Assembly: GCA_015489145.1 (NCBI GenBank)
Contig: WGAH01000678.1
Span: 1 to 12,793, forward strand
Length of the DNA stretch: 12,793 nucleotides
Direction of reading: 5' to 3'
Source of the DNA: Deltaproteobacteria bacterium
Lineage (GTDB): Bacteria; Myxococcota_A; UBA796; UBA2385
Below the pieces are notes generated by a model that saw only the letters and a program-made list of their open reading frames with translations, was not told the DNA's origin and made no database searches. A program made the translations under genes and the position numbers. Below are positions 5,692-12,791 of this stretch, piece by piece. The stretch's first letter is position 1. Each line of letters begins with the position of its first letter.

Positions 5692-5713
5692 CGCGACTCC
5701 TCCGAATCGGGCG

Positions 5714-5971
5714 TCAACCCGGCCGGGCCGGGAGCCACAGGTCGACGAGCACGTCGCGGTGACCCTTGCCGGCCATGTAGACCCGTACCTTGGTCGAGCG
5801 CCGGCGCACGGCGGGCCCGAGGGCGGCGAGGGCGGCGCGCACCGTCTCGTCGTCGAGGCCCGTGCGGGCGGCGAGCTGCGGGACGGTCCACCCGCCGGCG
5901 AGGCGCAGGCGCAGGCGCTCCCGGAGGCCCCGGGGGACGAGGGCCGCGCGCACGGCCTCCTCGGGGCTCAC
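5714..5971 (-). CDS. Small putative winged-helix DNA-binding protein
   Basis: The protein has 85 residues and starts at a GTG that overlaps the stop of the pseudokinase gene as GTGA, so the two are translationally coupled. The central WTVPQLAARTGLDDETVRAAL (28-48) has the pattern of a helix-turn-helix: a short helix with Leu-Ala-Ala, a turn with Thr-Gly-Leu, then a recognition helix. The basic stretch RRRSTKVRVY (56-65) and the strand DVLVDLWL (73-80) could form the wing. No ligand or oligomerisation domain follows, so it is at most a minimal DNA-binding unit. It may be a co-regulator or target of the upstream pseudokinase-NTPase. The functional call rests on pattern only; that it is a real gene is supported by the junction and codon use. 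Confidence 0.6.
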   Translation of the reverse strand: MSPEEAVRAALVPRGLRERLRLRLAGGWTVPQLAARTGLDDETVRAALAALGPAVRRRSTKVRVYMAGKGHRDVLVDLWLPARPG

Positions 5972-8900
5972 CCGTCCTCCGCGAGGCGGTTGCGAAGGGC
6001 GGCGGCGGCGCCGGCGAGCTCCAGCGCCTCGCACTGGCGCAGGGAGAGGCGCCAGGCCCGGCGCGCCCGACGCAGCTCGAGGGCGTCGTGGGCGAGGTCG
6101 CCGAGCACCCGCCCGAGGAAGGCGAGGTCCGGGTGGACGAAGCCGCACTCGGCGAGGATCTCCCGGGCGGCGTCGAGGCGCAGGTCGCACTCCGCCCAGT
6201 CGTCGGCCGCCGCCGCGGCGCAGGCCAGGCCCAGCGAGGCCTCCGCCGCCAGCAGCCGGTGGCCGGTCCGGCCGAGGGCCGCGAGCAGCTCCATCCAGGC
6301 GGGTCCGGCGGCGGCGGGGTCGCGGCGGGCCACCTCCAGGCAGGCCGTCGCGGCGAGCAGCGCGTCGGGCGGGCGCTCGACCCGGGCGCCGAGGGTTTCC
6401 CGGGCCCGCGCCAGGGCGGCCTCCGCGGCGTCGAGGTCCTCGTCCATGCGGGCGGCGTCGGCCTCGAGGACGAGGGCGTCGACGAGGCCCACGCGGCGAC
6501 GCGCGTCCTCGAACAGCCGCACCGCCGCGGCCGCGGCCTCGCGCGCCTCCTCGGGGCGCCCGCGCGCCAGGGCGATGGCGCCGGCCAGCAGGCGCACCTC
6601 CCCGGCGATCCAGGCCGGGCGCCCCCCGGGGAGGGCGGCGTCGGCCGAGGCGCACAGGCTGCCCGCCTCCTCGACCTCGCCCTGCTCCAGCGCCAGCCGG
6701 CCCAGCTCCAGGCGGGCGCGGGCGGCCAGGGGGGCCTCGTCCAGCTCCCGGGCGAGGCGCTCGGCCTCGAAACCCCGGCGGCTCGCCAGGGAGGCGTGCC
6801 CCTGGTAGCGCGCCACCCGCGCCCGGAGCAGCAGGGCGTGGGCCAGCACCGAGGACCAGCCCCAGCGCCGCGCCAGCACCTCGGCCCGGGCCCCCTGCAC
6901 CGAGAACTCCTCGCGGTCGCGGCGCAGCCAGGCCACCTCGGCCCGCAGCACGTGCAGCTCGCCCCAGCGGGGATCGGCGGGCCGGTTGGCGAGGGCGGCG
7001 ACCGCCGGGCGCCCCGAGTCGAGCAGGCCCGCGGCCTCCCGCCCCTCGCCCCGCTCCACCAGGCCGCGAATCCCCCGCAGCAGCGGGGCGAGGGCGTCGT
7101 CCAGCGAGCCGGCGGCGACGAGGTGCCGCACCAGGCGGCGGTGCAGCTCGGCGGACTCGTGGGGCGAGTCCACGCCGCGGTCGAGGCGCGCCTCGATGAC
7201 GGCGGCGCAGGCCCGGTGGTGGGCGGCGGCCCGGCGGGCGCGGACGGCGCGGCGCACCACGGTCCGCACCAGGCTGCCGTGGACGAAGGCCCAGCTCCCC
7301 GGCGCGCCGCCGTCCCAGGTCACGGCGAGGCCGGCGTCGAGCAGGGCGTCGACGAGGTCCTCGGACCAGTCCACCCGGGCGGCGTCGCCGACGTCCTCCC
7401 AGTCGGCGGGCGCCACGATGCCGCCGAGGATGGCCGCCAGCTCCACGGCGGCGGCGTCGTCCGGGCGGCGCCCGGCCAGCACCCGGCCAAGCCGCGCCAT
7501 CCACACCGCCTCCACGTCGGTGGGAAGCTCGGCGCCGGGGCGCACGTGGGCGCGCCGGCCGTCGGGGCGGGGGGCGAGGGCGCCGGACTCCGCGAGGTCG
7601 CGGGTGAGCTGCACCGCCATGAGCGGCCTCCCGGCGCTCGCCTCGGCCACGCTGCGGGCCGTGTCGGGCCCCAGCAGCAGCTCGTCCTCCAGCAGCCGCA
7701 TCATGTCGGGCTTCTCGAGGGGTCCCACGTCGATCTGGCCCACCTCCGGGTCGGCGAGGAGGCGGGCGATGCGCGCCGCCACGTCGGGGCGACGGTCGAG
7801 GAGCTCCGGCCGCAGGGTGCAGGCCACCAGCACCGGCAGGCCGCCGCCCTCGAACAGCCCCTCGAGGAACTCCACCGCCTCCACCCCCCACTGCACGTCG
7901 CGAATGCCCAGCACCAGCGAGCGGCGGCGGGCGAGGGCGGCGAGGGCCTCGCGGAGCAGCGCCCCCCGCTCGCCCGGCTCGAGGGTGCCCGCGCCGCCGC
8001 CGGTGAGCAGGCGGGCGATGCGCTCGCGGGTGTCGGCGTCGGCCACCCCGAGGGCCGAGAGGCGCCGCGTCGCCCGCTGCCGCACGAGGGCGGGGGGCAG
8101 GCCCGAGCACCCGAGGAAGCGCGCCAGCATGGGCACCAGCCCCAGGTCCGGCCCCGGCACCGGCGCGTACCAGGCCGACAGGCGCCAGGCGACGCCCTGC
8201 TCGGCGGCTCGCAGGGCGAGGTCGCGCACCAGCGACCACTTGCCGACGCCCTCCGGGCCCTGGAGCAGCACCACCCGGGGCCGCCGCTCGGCGTGGACCG
8301 TGCGCAGGGTCGCCCAGAGCAGGGCGCGCTCCTCGTCGCGACCCACCAGGGGCACCGGCCGCGAGCCCTCGCCCACCGCCGGCAGCCACCCCCGGCGCCG
8401 GTCCGCGCAGCCGCCGGGGCGCCGCCAGTCCTCGGCGGGCGGCGGCGGGTCGACCCGGGCGGCGAGGCCCGGCCCGCCGGGGGCGTCGAGGCGGCGGAAG
8501 GCCTCGGCCGCCTCGGCGGCGTGGCGGTAGGCCGGGCGGCTCACCCGGCGGCGCATGCGGCTGATCCAGCTCTCCAGCTCCCGGGGAGCGCCGGGGCCGG
8601 CCGCCTCGTGGACGAGGGTGCCGAGGGCGGCGAAGTCCTCCTGGAAGGGGGCCGGCGCCGCGCCGTGGTCGGTGAGGTCCTTGGCGACCAGCTCCACCCG
8701 GCCGGCCCCGAGGTCGGCGAGGCGCACCGGGCCGTCGGGCTCCACCGCCACCACGTTGCCGGCGTGAATCGCGCCGTGGGTGATGCCGCGGGCGTGGATG
8801 TGACCCAGGGCGTCGAGGATCGCCAGGACCACCGGCCGCAGGCGGGACCAGCGCACCCGCCCCGCGGCGAGGGGCCGGTGGGGGGCCCACTCCCAGGCGA

Positions 8901-9207
8901 CCCAGGGGGTGCGCGGCGGCAGGCCCAGCGCCGCCTGCTCCGGCGAGGGGAGCAGCTCGCCGCGGTCGAGCAGGGCGAGGATGCCCGGGTGGTCGAGGCC
9001 CACGCCGCGGCGGTATTCCGCCCGCACGGCCCGACGCAGCTCCTCGCCGGGGCGCCCGTCCACGGCGATGAAGCGCACCGCCACCGGCCGGCCGGTGCGC
9101 GGGTCCTCGGCCTTCCACACCGGGCCGAGTCGCCCTTCCCCGGCCACCTCGACGAGGCGGAAGGGAAGGCCCCGCGGCTGCGCGGCTCCCTGGCTGGCAT
9201 CGCCCAT
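5968..9207 (-). CDS. Pseudokinase / STAND-like NTPase / TPR signalling protein
   Basis: The protein has 1079 residues. Residues 1-240 have a Hanks-type kinase layout: glycine loop GEGRLGPV (23-30), beta-3 strand VAVRF with Arg45 where catalytic Lys is expected, catalytic-loop equivalent HGAIHAGN (144-151) with Ala146 replacing the HRD aspartate, DLG (165-167) and DFAALG (191-196). Residues 285-480 resemble the AAA_16/STAND ATPases of PknK-type proteins: PLVGRDEE (286-293), a P-loop GPEGVGKW (317-324) in which Trp324 replaces Ser/Thr, a Walker B strand LVLGIRDVQW (431-440) with Arg436 where an acid is usual, and TLRPELL (464-470). From about 700 to the end are Ala/Leu-rich TPR-like helices. 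Asn151 and Asp165 remain, so nucleotide might still bind. It heads an operon with a putative winged-helix protein and a small membrane peptide. There is no membrane span. A catalytically weak scaffold or sensor is the likeliest role. Confidence 0.75.
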   Translation of the reverse strand: MGDASQGAAQPRGLPFRLVEVAGEGRLGPVWKAEDPRTGRPVAVRFIAVDGRPGEELRRAVRAEYRRGVGLDHPGILALLDRGELLPSPEQAALGLPPRTPWVAWEWAPHRPLAAGRVRWSRLRPVVLAILDALGHIHARGITHGAIHAGNVVAVEPDGPVRLADLGAGRVELVAKDLTDHGAAPAPFQEDFAALGTLVHEAAGPGAPRELESWISRMRRRVSRPAYRHAAEAAEAFRRLDAPGGPGLAARVDPPPPAEDWRRPGGCADRRRGWLPAVGEGSRPVPLVGRDEERALLWATLRTVHAERRPRVVLLQGPEGVGKWSLVRDLALRAAEQGVAWRLSAWYAPVPGPDLGLVPMLARFLGCSGLPPALVRQRATRRLSALGVADADTRERIARLLTGGGAGTLEPGERGALLREALAALARRRSLVLGIRDVQWGVEAVEFLEGLFEGGGLPVLVACTLRPELLDRRPDVAARIARLLADPEVGQIDVGPLEKPDMMRLLEDELLLGPDTARSVAEASAGRPLMAVQLTRDLAESGALAPRPDGRRAHVRPGAELPTDVEAVWMARLGRVLAGRRPDDAAAVELAAILGGIVAPADWEDVGDAARVDWSEDLVDALLDAGLAVTWDGGAPGSWAFVHGSLVRTVVRRAVRARRAAAHHRACAAVIEARLDRGVDSPHESAELHRRLVRHLVAAGSLDDALAPLLRGIRGLVERGEGREAAGLLDSGRPAVAALANRPADPRWGELHVLRAEVAWLRRDREEFSVQGARAEVLARRWGWSSVLAHALLLRARVARYQGHASLASRRGFEAERLARELDEAPLAARARLELGRLALEQGEVEEAGSLCASADAALPGGRPAWIAGEVRLLAGAIALARGRPEEAREAAAAAVRLFEDARRRVGLVDALVLEADAARMDEDLDAAEAALARARETLGARVERPPDALLAATACLEVARRDPAAAGPAWMELLAALGRTGHRLLAAEASLGLACAAAAADDWAECDLRLDAAREILAECGFVHPDLAFLGRVLGDLAHDALELRRARRAWRLSLRQCEALELAGAAAALRNRLAEDG

Positions 9208-9213
9208 GCGGCA

Positions 9214-9221
9214 ACCCTACC
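9214..9221 (-). promoter_or_regulatory. Candidate -10 element close to the pseudokinase ATG
   Basis: On the minus strand GGTAGGGT (9221-9214) fits the G-N-T-A-N-N-N-T octamer. It is followed by 6 bases and then the ATG at 9207, so the transcript would start at about the start codon. AGGG inside this element, at 8 bases from the ATG, could instead act as a ribosome-binding site if transcription starts further upstream. A TTGACC (9257-9252) lies 32 bases upstream, not at -35 spacing. The divergent interval 9208-9287 is only 80 bases. Confidence 0.35.
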
Positions 9222-9287
9222 CCGTCTTCACTTGCCGGTGGGAGGGGGAGCGGTCAAGGTGAGCCCCTCCCAGCGAAGGACCCGAGC

Positions 9288-11576
9288 ATGATCCCCACCC
9301 CCTCCCGGGCGACCCGACGCGCCCTCGCCCTCTCCGTGCTGCTGGCCGGCTGTCACGGCAAGACCACCGACACCGGCGCGCCGACCGGCGACGGCGGCGC
9401 CGCCGACACCGGCGACACCGGGAGCGCCGAGGGGGCCTGGACGCCGGGCCCGGACCTGCCCGATTGCGAGCCCGCCACCGGAGACGGGGACCGCGTCGCG
9501 CTCTCCGGGGTGGTCCTCACCCCGGACGGGCCCGAGGCCGGCCTCGTCGTCTACAGCCGCTCCAGCGGCCGCATCCTCTGCGTGGGGCACTGCGACCCCA
9601 CCGCCGCCGACGTGGTCTGCACCGAGGGCGTCATCGGCCCCGGCCTCATCGACGCCCACGACCACATGCAGTACGACGTGCTGCCGCCCTGGCAGCACGA
9701 CGGCCTGTTCTCCGACCGCTACGACTGGCAGTCCGACGGCGACTACTGGGACTACCGCACGCCCTACGACGCCATCGTGGACGACTGGACCTGCGAGATC
9801 GTCAAGTGGGCGGAGCTGCGCGAGCTGGTCTCCGGCGCCACCTCGGCGGTGGGCGCCTCGGGCGGGAGCTGCATCGACCCGCTGATCCGCAACCTCGACG
9901 AGGGCGAGGACGCGCACTTCATCGACGGCTACGACCTCTACTACTCCTCCTCGAAGGTGATGGAGCGCTACGACGAGGCCGACGGGGCGGCCTTCGCCGA
10001 GGACCTCGCCGACGGCACCTACGAGGCGGTGCTCAACCACGTCGCCGAGGGCGTGGGCGGCTCGGTGACCGCCGAGATCGAGCACATGTTCGACATCGGC
10101 ATGGCCGGCCCCGGCGAGGAGTGGATCCACGCCACCGACGCCACCACCGACCAGCTCGCCCGGGCGGTCGAGTCGGGGGCGGGCATCATCTGGTCGCCGC
10201 GCTCCAACCTCGACCTCTACGGGGCCACCACCCCGGCGGACGTGGCGATGCGCCTCGGCGTGCCCGTGGCCCTCGGCCCGGACTGGACCTGGTCGGGCTC
10301 GATGAACATGGTCCACGAGATGCGCTGCGCCACCGAGTACCTCGGCGCCCGGGGCTGGCCCCTGGACGGCGGCGGCGAGCGCCTCGACGAGCGGGTCTGG
10401 CACATGGCCACCGACGAGGCGGCCCGGGCGGTGGGGCTGGACGGGGTGCTCGGCAGCCTCCAGGCCGGGTTGCTGGCCGACATCGCGGTCTACGACTGGA
10501 GCGCCGAGCCCTACCGGGCGATCATCGAGGCCGAGCCCCAGGACGTGCGGCTGGTGCTCGTCGCCGGCCAGGCCCTCTACGGCCTTCCCGAGCTGGTGGA
10601 GCCGCTGGCCGCCCACCCCGACTGGTGCGAGACGCTCGACGCCTGCGGCGCCACGCGCACCGCCTGCGTGCAGGCGGCGGCGAGCGGCGACGACGCCTGG
10701 ACCGCCGCCGACATCGAGGCCGCCCTGAGCACCGCGCTGGGCCAGGCGGAGCCCTCCGAGGGACACCCCTATTCCAGCGAGCTGCTGGGGCTGTGGCTGT
10801 GCGACGAGGCGCCCGCGAGCTGCGATCCCGGCGAGCCGGCCGACGGCGACGCCGACGGCGACGGCATCGCGGACGCGGACGACGGCTGTCCCGAGGCGTG
10901 GGACCCCGACCAGCCCGACCACGACGGCGACGGCCTCGGCGACGCCTGCGACCCCTGCCCCGACGACAGCAACGCCGACGGGGCCGGCTGCCCCACCACG
11001 ATCCAGGCGATTCGCGACCCCGACGACCCCGACCACATCCCCGCGGGCACCGCGGTGACGGTGAGCGGCGCCGTCGTCACCGGCGTCCGCGCGGGCAACG
11101 GCTTCTACGTGCAGCAGCCCGGCGCCGCCGAGTACGGCGGGCTGTACGTCTACGACGGCGGCGCGGCCTCGGTCGCGGCGGGCGACGTGGTGAGCGTGGC
11201 CGGCACCGCCGACGAGTACTACGGCCTCACCGAGATCACCGACGCCACCACCACCGTCACCGGGAGCGCGGCCCTGCCGGACCCCGTGGAGGTCGCGCCG
11301 TGCGACGCGGCGACCGGCGGCAGCCTCGGCGAGCCGCTGGAGGCGATGCTGGTCGTGGTGCGCGACGTGGAGGTCACCGACGAGAACCCCGACGATCCCG
11401 ACGACTACGGCGAGTTCGAGGTCGGCGGCTGCCTGCGGGTGGACGACGAGCTGTACGACGGCGCCTGGTCCCGCCCCGCCGAGGGCGCGACCTTCTCGAG
11501 CATCACCGGGGTGTTGACCTTCCGTTACGGCGAGCGGAAGCTCGTGCCCCGCGACGCCGGCGACCTGGTGGAGTAG
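9288..11576 (+). CDS. Secreted amidohydrolase lipoprotein with TSP3 and OB-fold-like C-terminal domains
   Basis: The protein has 762 residues. A signal peptide ends in a lipobox LAGC with Cys22, so it is predicted to be lipid-anchored outside the inner membrane. A Thr/Asp/Gly linker (about 25-48) follows. The metal-dependent amidohydrolase domain (about 65-440) has GLIDAHDH with H124 and H126, NHVAEG with H251, IHATDA with H281, WSPRSNLDLYG, and LGPDW with D332, which together are the usual ligands of this superfamily. It therefore looks catalytically intact, nearest to the chlorohydrolase/deaminase-type branch; the substrate is unknown. Residues 519-569 are Asp-Gly-rich thrombospondin type-3 calcium repeats. 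From 570 on is an OB-fold-like domain (TTIQAIRD, AVTVSGAVVTGV, GFYVQQ, GDVVSVAGTADEYYGLTEI). The start follows GAAGGA (9275-9280) at seven bases. No promoter of its own is obvious. Confidence 0.8.
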   Translation: MIPTPSRATRRALALSVLLAGCHGKTTDTGAPTGDGGAADTGDTGSAEGAWTPGPDLPDCEPATGDGDRVALSGVVLTPDGPEAGLVVYSRSSGRILCVGHCDPTAADVVCTEGVIGPGLIDAHDHMQYDVLPPWQHDGLFSDRYDWQSDGDYWDYRTPYDAIVDDWTCEIVKWAELRELVSGATSAVGASGGSCIDPLIRNLDEGEDAHFIDGYDLYYSSSKVMERYDEADGAAFAEDLADGTYEAVLNHVAEGVGGSVTAEIEHMFDIGMAGPGEEWIHATDATTDQLARAVESGAGIIWSPRSNLDLYGATTPADVAMRLGVPVALGPDWTWSGSMNMVHEMRCATEYLGARGWPLDGGGERLDERVWHMATDEAARAVGLDGVLGSLQAGLLADIAVYDWSAEPYRAIIEAEPQDVRLVLVAGQALYGLPELVEPLAAHPDWCETLDACGATRTACVQAAASGDDAWTAADIEAALSTALGQAEPSEGHPYSSELLGLWLCDEAPASCDPGEPADGDADGDGIADADDGCPEAWDPDQPDHDGDGLGDACDPCPDDSNADGAGCPTTIQAIRDPDDPDHIPAGTAVTVSGAVVTGVRAGNGFYVQQPGAAEYGGLYVYDGGAASVAAGDVVSVAGTADEYYGLTEITDATTTVTGSAALPDPVEVAPCDAATGGSLGEPLEAMLVVVRDVEVTDENPDDPDDYGEFEVGGCLRVDDELYDGAWSRPAEGATFSSITGVLTFRYGERKLVPRDAGDLVE

Positions 11577-11606
11577 GCGCCGCGCTACCCGCGCGCGGCC
11601 GGGAAT

Positions 11607-11614
11607 GGTAGCTT
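11607..11614 (+). promoter_or_regulatory. Candidate -10 for the coiled-coil membrane protein gene
   Basis: GGTAGCTT fits the octamer shared by the other promoter candidates. It is preceded by T at 11606, making TG-G-TAGCTT, an extended -10. The predicted start near 11621 leaves a leader of about 24 bases containing the GGAGGT ribosome-binding site. No convincing -35 hexamer is visible, as allowed for an extended -10 promoter. Confidence 0.4.
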
Positions 11615-11637
11615 GGCGCCGGCACCGGCAGGTGGAG

Positions 11638-11651
11638 GTCCAACGTGGAAC
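11638..11651. promoter_or_regulatory. parS-like site across the ribosome-binding site and start codon
   Basis: GTCCAACGTGGAAC matches the GTTCCACGTGGAAC-type parS core at 12 of 14 positions, the best match I found in the window. It overlaps the end of the ribosome-binding site and the first codons of the coiled-coil gene. The right half necessarily encodes GTG-GAA-C, so part of the match may reflect coding. ParB binding is inference and the site lies about 7.6 kb from parA. Confidence 0.25.
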
Positions 11652-12565
11652 CCGGAAGCAGCAGAGGGCCGCTGGCGATGGTCGCCATCGGCGGCGCGCT
11701 GGCCGGCGGCGTCGTCATCGGCGTCATCATCGGCTACTTCGGCAAGAGCCTCTTGAGCGAGCCGGCGGTGGTGGTGCCGCCGGTGCAGGTGATCCAGGAG
11801 AAGATCTCCGACGAGGACCTCGCCAACCTCTGCGCCGAGCTCACCGCCGACCAGAAGACGAAGGCCGTCGAGGCGCAGAAGAAGGTCGAGACCCTCCAGC
11901 AGCAGATCGCCGAAAAGGAGCGGGAGCTCGCCCGGTACAAGGAGCAGGCGAAGAAGGACGAGAAGCGCCGCGCCGCCGCGGCGAAGAAGTGGAAGGCGAT
12001 GGAGGACGAGATCGCGAGCCTCCGCATCCAGCTCGCCGCCGCCATCGAGGAGCGGGACGAGGTCAAGAAGGAGCTCGACCGGACCATCGCCGAGCTCAAG
12101 AAGACCTCGCGCAAGCTCGACGAGCAGATCCGCGAGACGCAGAAGCAGAAGGCCCGGGCCGAGCACTACAAGGCCGAGTCCACCCAGAACCTGTGGGCGG
12201 CCTTCCTCGCCAACGCCAAGGTCGAGATCTGCGACCGCGGCACGCGCAAGCGCCACGCCCGCTGCCACGAGGCCGTCGAGCAGGCCTTCGACCAGGACAT
12301 GCGCGCCCGCTTCACCACCTGCGTCGACACCTGGCAGGCGGTGCCGGTGCTCAAGCAGGCGCCCAAGCGCAAGGACTTCCAGCTCCCGCAGTTCGCCGAG
12401 TGGCTGCCCGACGACAACAAGTTCACCAAGAAGGGCTGGTACGTGATCTACTGCGACCCGACCCTGCCCGAGGCCACCGACGTGATGAGCGCCCCCTCGG
12501 AGCCCGGCTCCGAGCCGGTGGAGCCCGAGCTGCAGCCCGGCGACATCCAGCTCGACGGCGAGTAG
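11645..12565 (+). CDS. Membrane-anchored coiled-coil protein with a cysteine-containing C-terminal domain
   Basis: The protein has 306 residues, and I do not recognise the family. The GTG start follows GGAGGT (11634-11639) at five bases. Residues 10-33 form one hydrophobic span rich in glycine, including IGGALAGGVVIGVIIG, a pattern suited to tight helix packing. There is no cleavage site, so it is a membrane anchor. A long Lys/Glu/Arg-rich coiled coil runs from about 65 to 178 and would extend roughly 15 nm if continuous. A compact domain (182-272) follows with cysteines 196, 207, 226 and 270; Cys63 precedes the coil. The tail after 275 is acidic and proline-rich. The architecture suits a spacer or tether reaching from the membrane; sidedness is not clear. 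It is probably transcribed alone from the extended -10 upstream. Confidence 0.7.
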   Translation: MEPGSSRGPLAMVAIGGALAGGVVIGVIIGYFGKSLLSEPAVVVPPVQVIQEKISDEDLANLCAELTADQKTKAVEAQKKVETLQQQIAEKERELARYKEQAKKDEKRRAAAAKKWKAMEDEIASLRIQLAAAIEERDEVKKELDRTIAELKKTSRKLDEQIRETQKQKARAEHYKAESTQNLWAAFLANAKVEICDRGTRKRHARCHEAVEQAFDQDMRARFTTCVDTWQAVPVLKQAPKRKDFQLPQFAEWLPDDNKFTKKGWYVIYCDPTLPEATDVMSAPSEPGSEPVEPELQPGDIQLDGE

Positions 12566-12579
12566 CCGCGCGGGCCGGT

Positions 12580-12595
12580 CCCGGCGGGGGCCGGG
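12580..12595. terminator. Weak hairpin between convergent genes
   Basis: CCCGGC (12580-12585), loop GGGG and GCCGGG (12590-12595) form a perfect 6-bp GC stem in the 46-base gap between two convergent genes. There is no T tract on either side, so it is not a classical intrinsic terminator. Position between two converging stop codons is its main support. Confidence 0.25.
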
Positions 12596-12611
12596 CCGAG
12601 GACGCGGCGAA

Positions 12612-12791
12612 TCAGCCCCTCTCCGGCGGTTCCTCCCCCGGAGGGGGCGGCTTCGGGCCGTCGACGGCGACGAGGCGCCCGCCGCGCACCGTCCAGGCCC
12701 GGCCGGGCTCCACCGCCTCGGGGGGGCGCAGGAGCACCCGGTCCGGGTCGCCGACGAGCACGGTGCCGTTCGGGATCGCCCGCCCCGCCCC
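12612..12791 (-). CDS. C-terminal end of an unidentified protein (partial)
   Basis: The last 59 codons and a TGA are visible; the rest lies beyond the right edge. The frame begins mid-gene and reads AIPNGTVLVGDPDRVLLRP, then AWTVRGGRLVAVDG, which looks like short beta strands separated by turns. It ends in a proline/glutamate-rich tail (KPPPPGEEPPERG). Nearly all third codon positions are G or C, as expected for a real gene here. I recognise no family and assign no function. Confidence 0.55.
   Translation of the reverse strand, partial: GAGRAIPNGTVLVGDPDRVLLRPPEAVEPGRAWTVRGGRLVAVDGPKPPPPGEEPPERG

Noticed and set aside
6088..9291. Long open frame of 1067 codons on the plus strand opposite the pseudokinase gene
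   Set aside because: It is a mirror of the strong G/C third-position bias. Its translation is low-complexity Gly/Ala/Arg/His with no recognisable motif, while the opposite strand shows clear kinase, NTPase and TPR features.
10842..10865. GACGGC/GACGCC repetition as a DNA repeat element
   Set aside because: It falls in the reading frame of the TSP3 calcium repeats and is explained by the coded Asp-Gly pattern.
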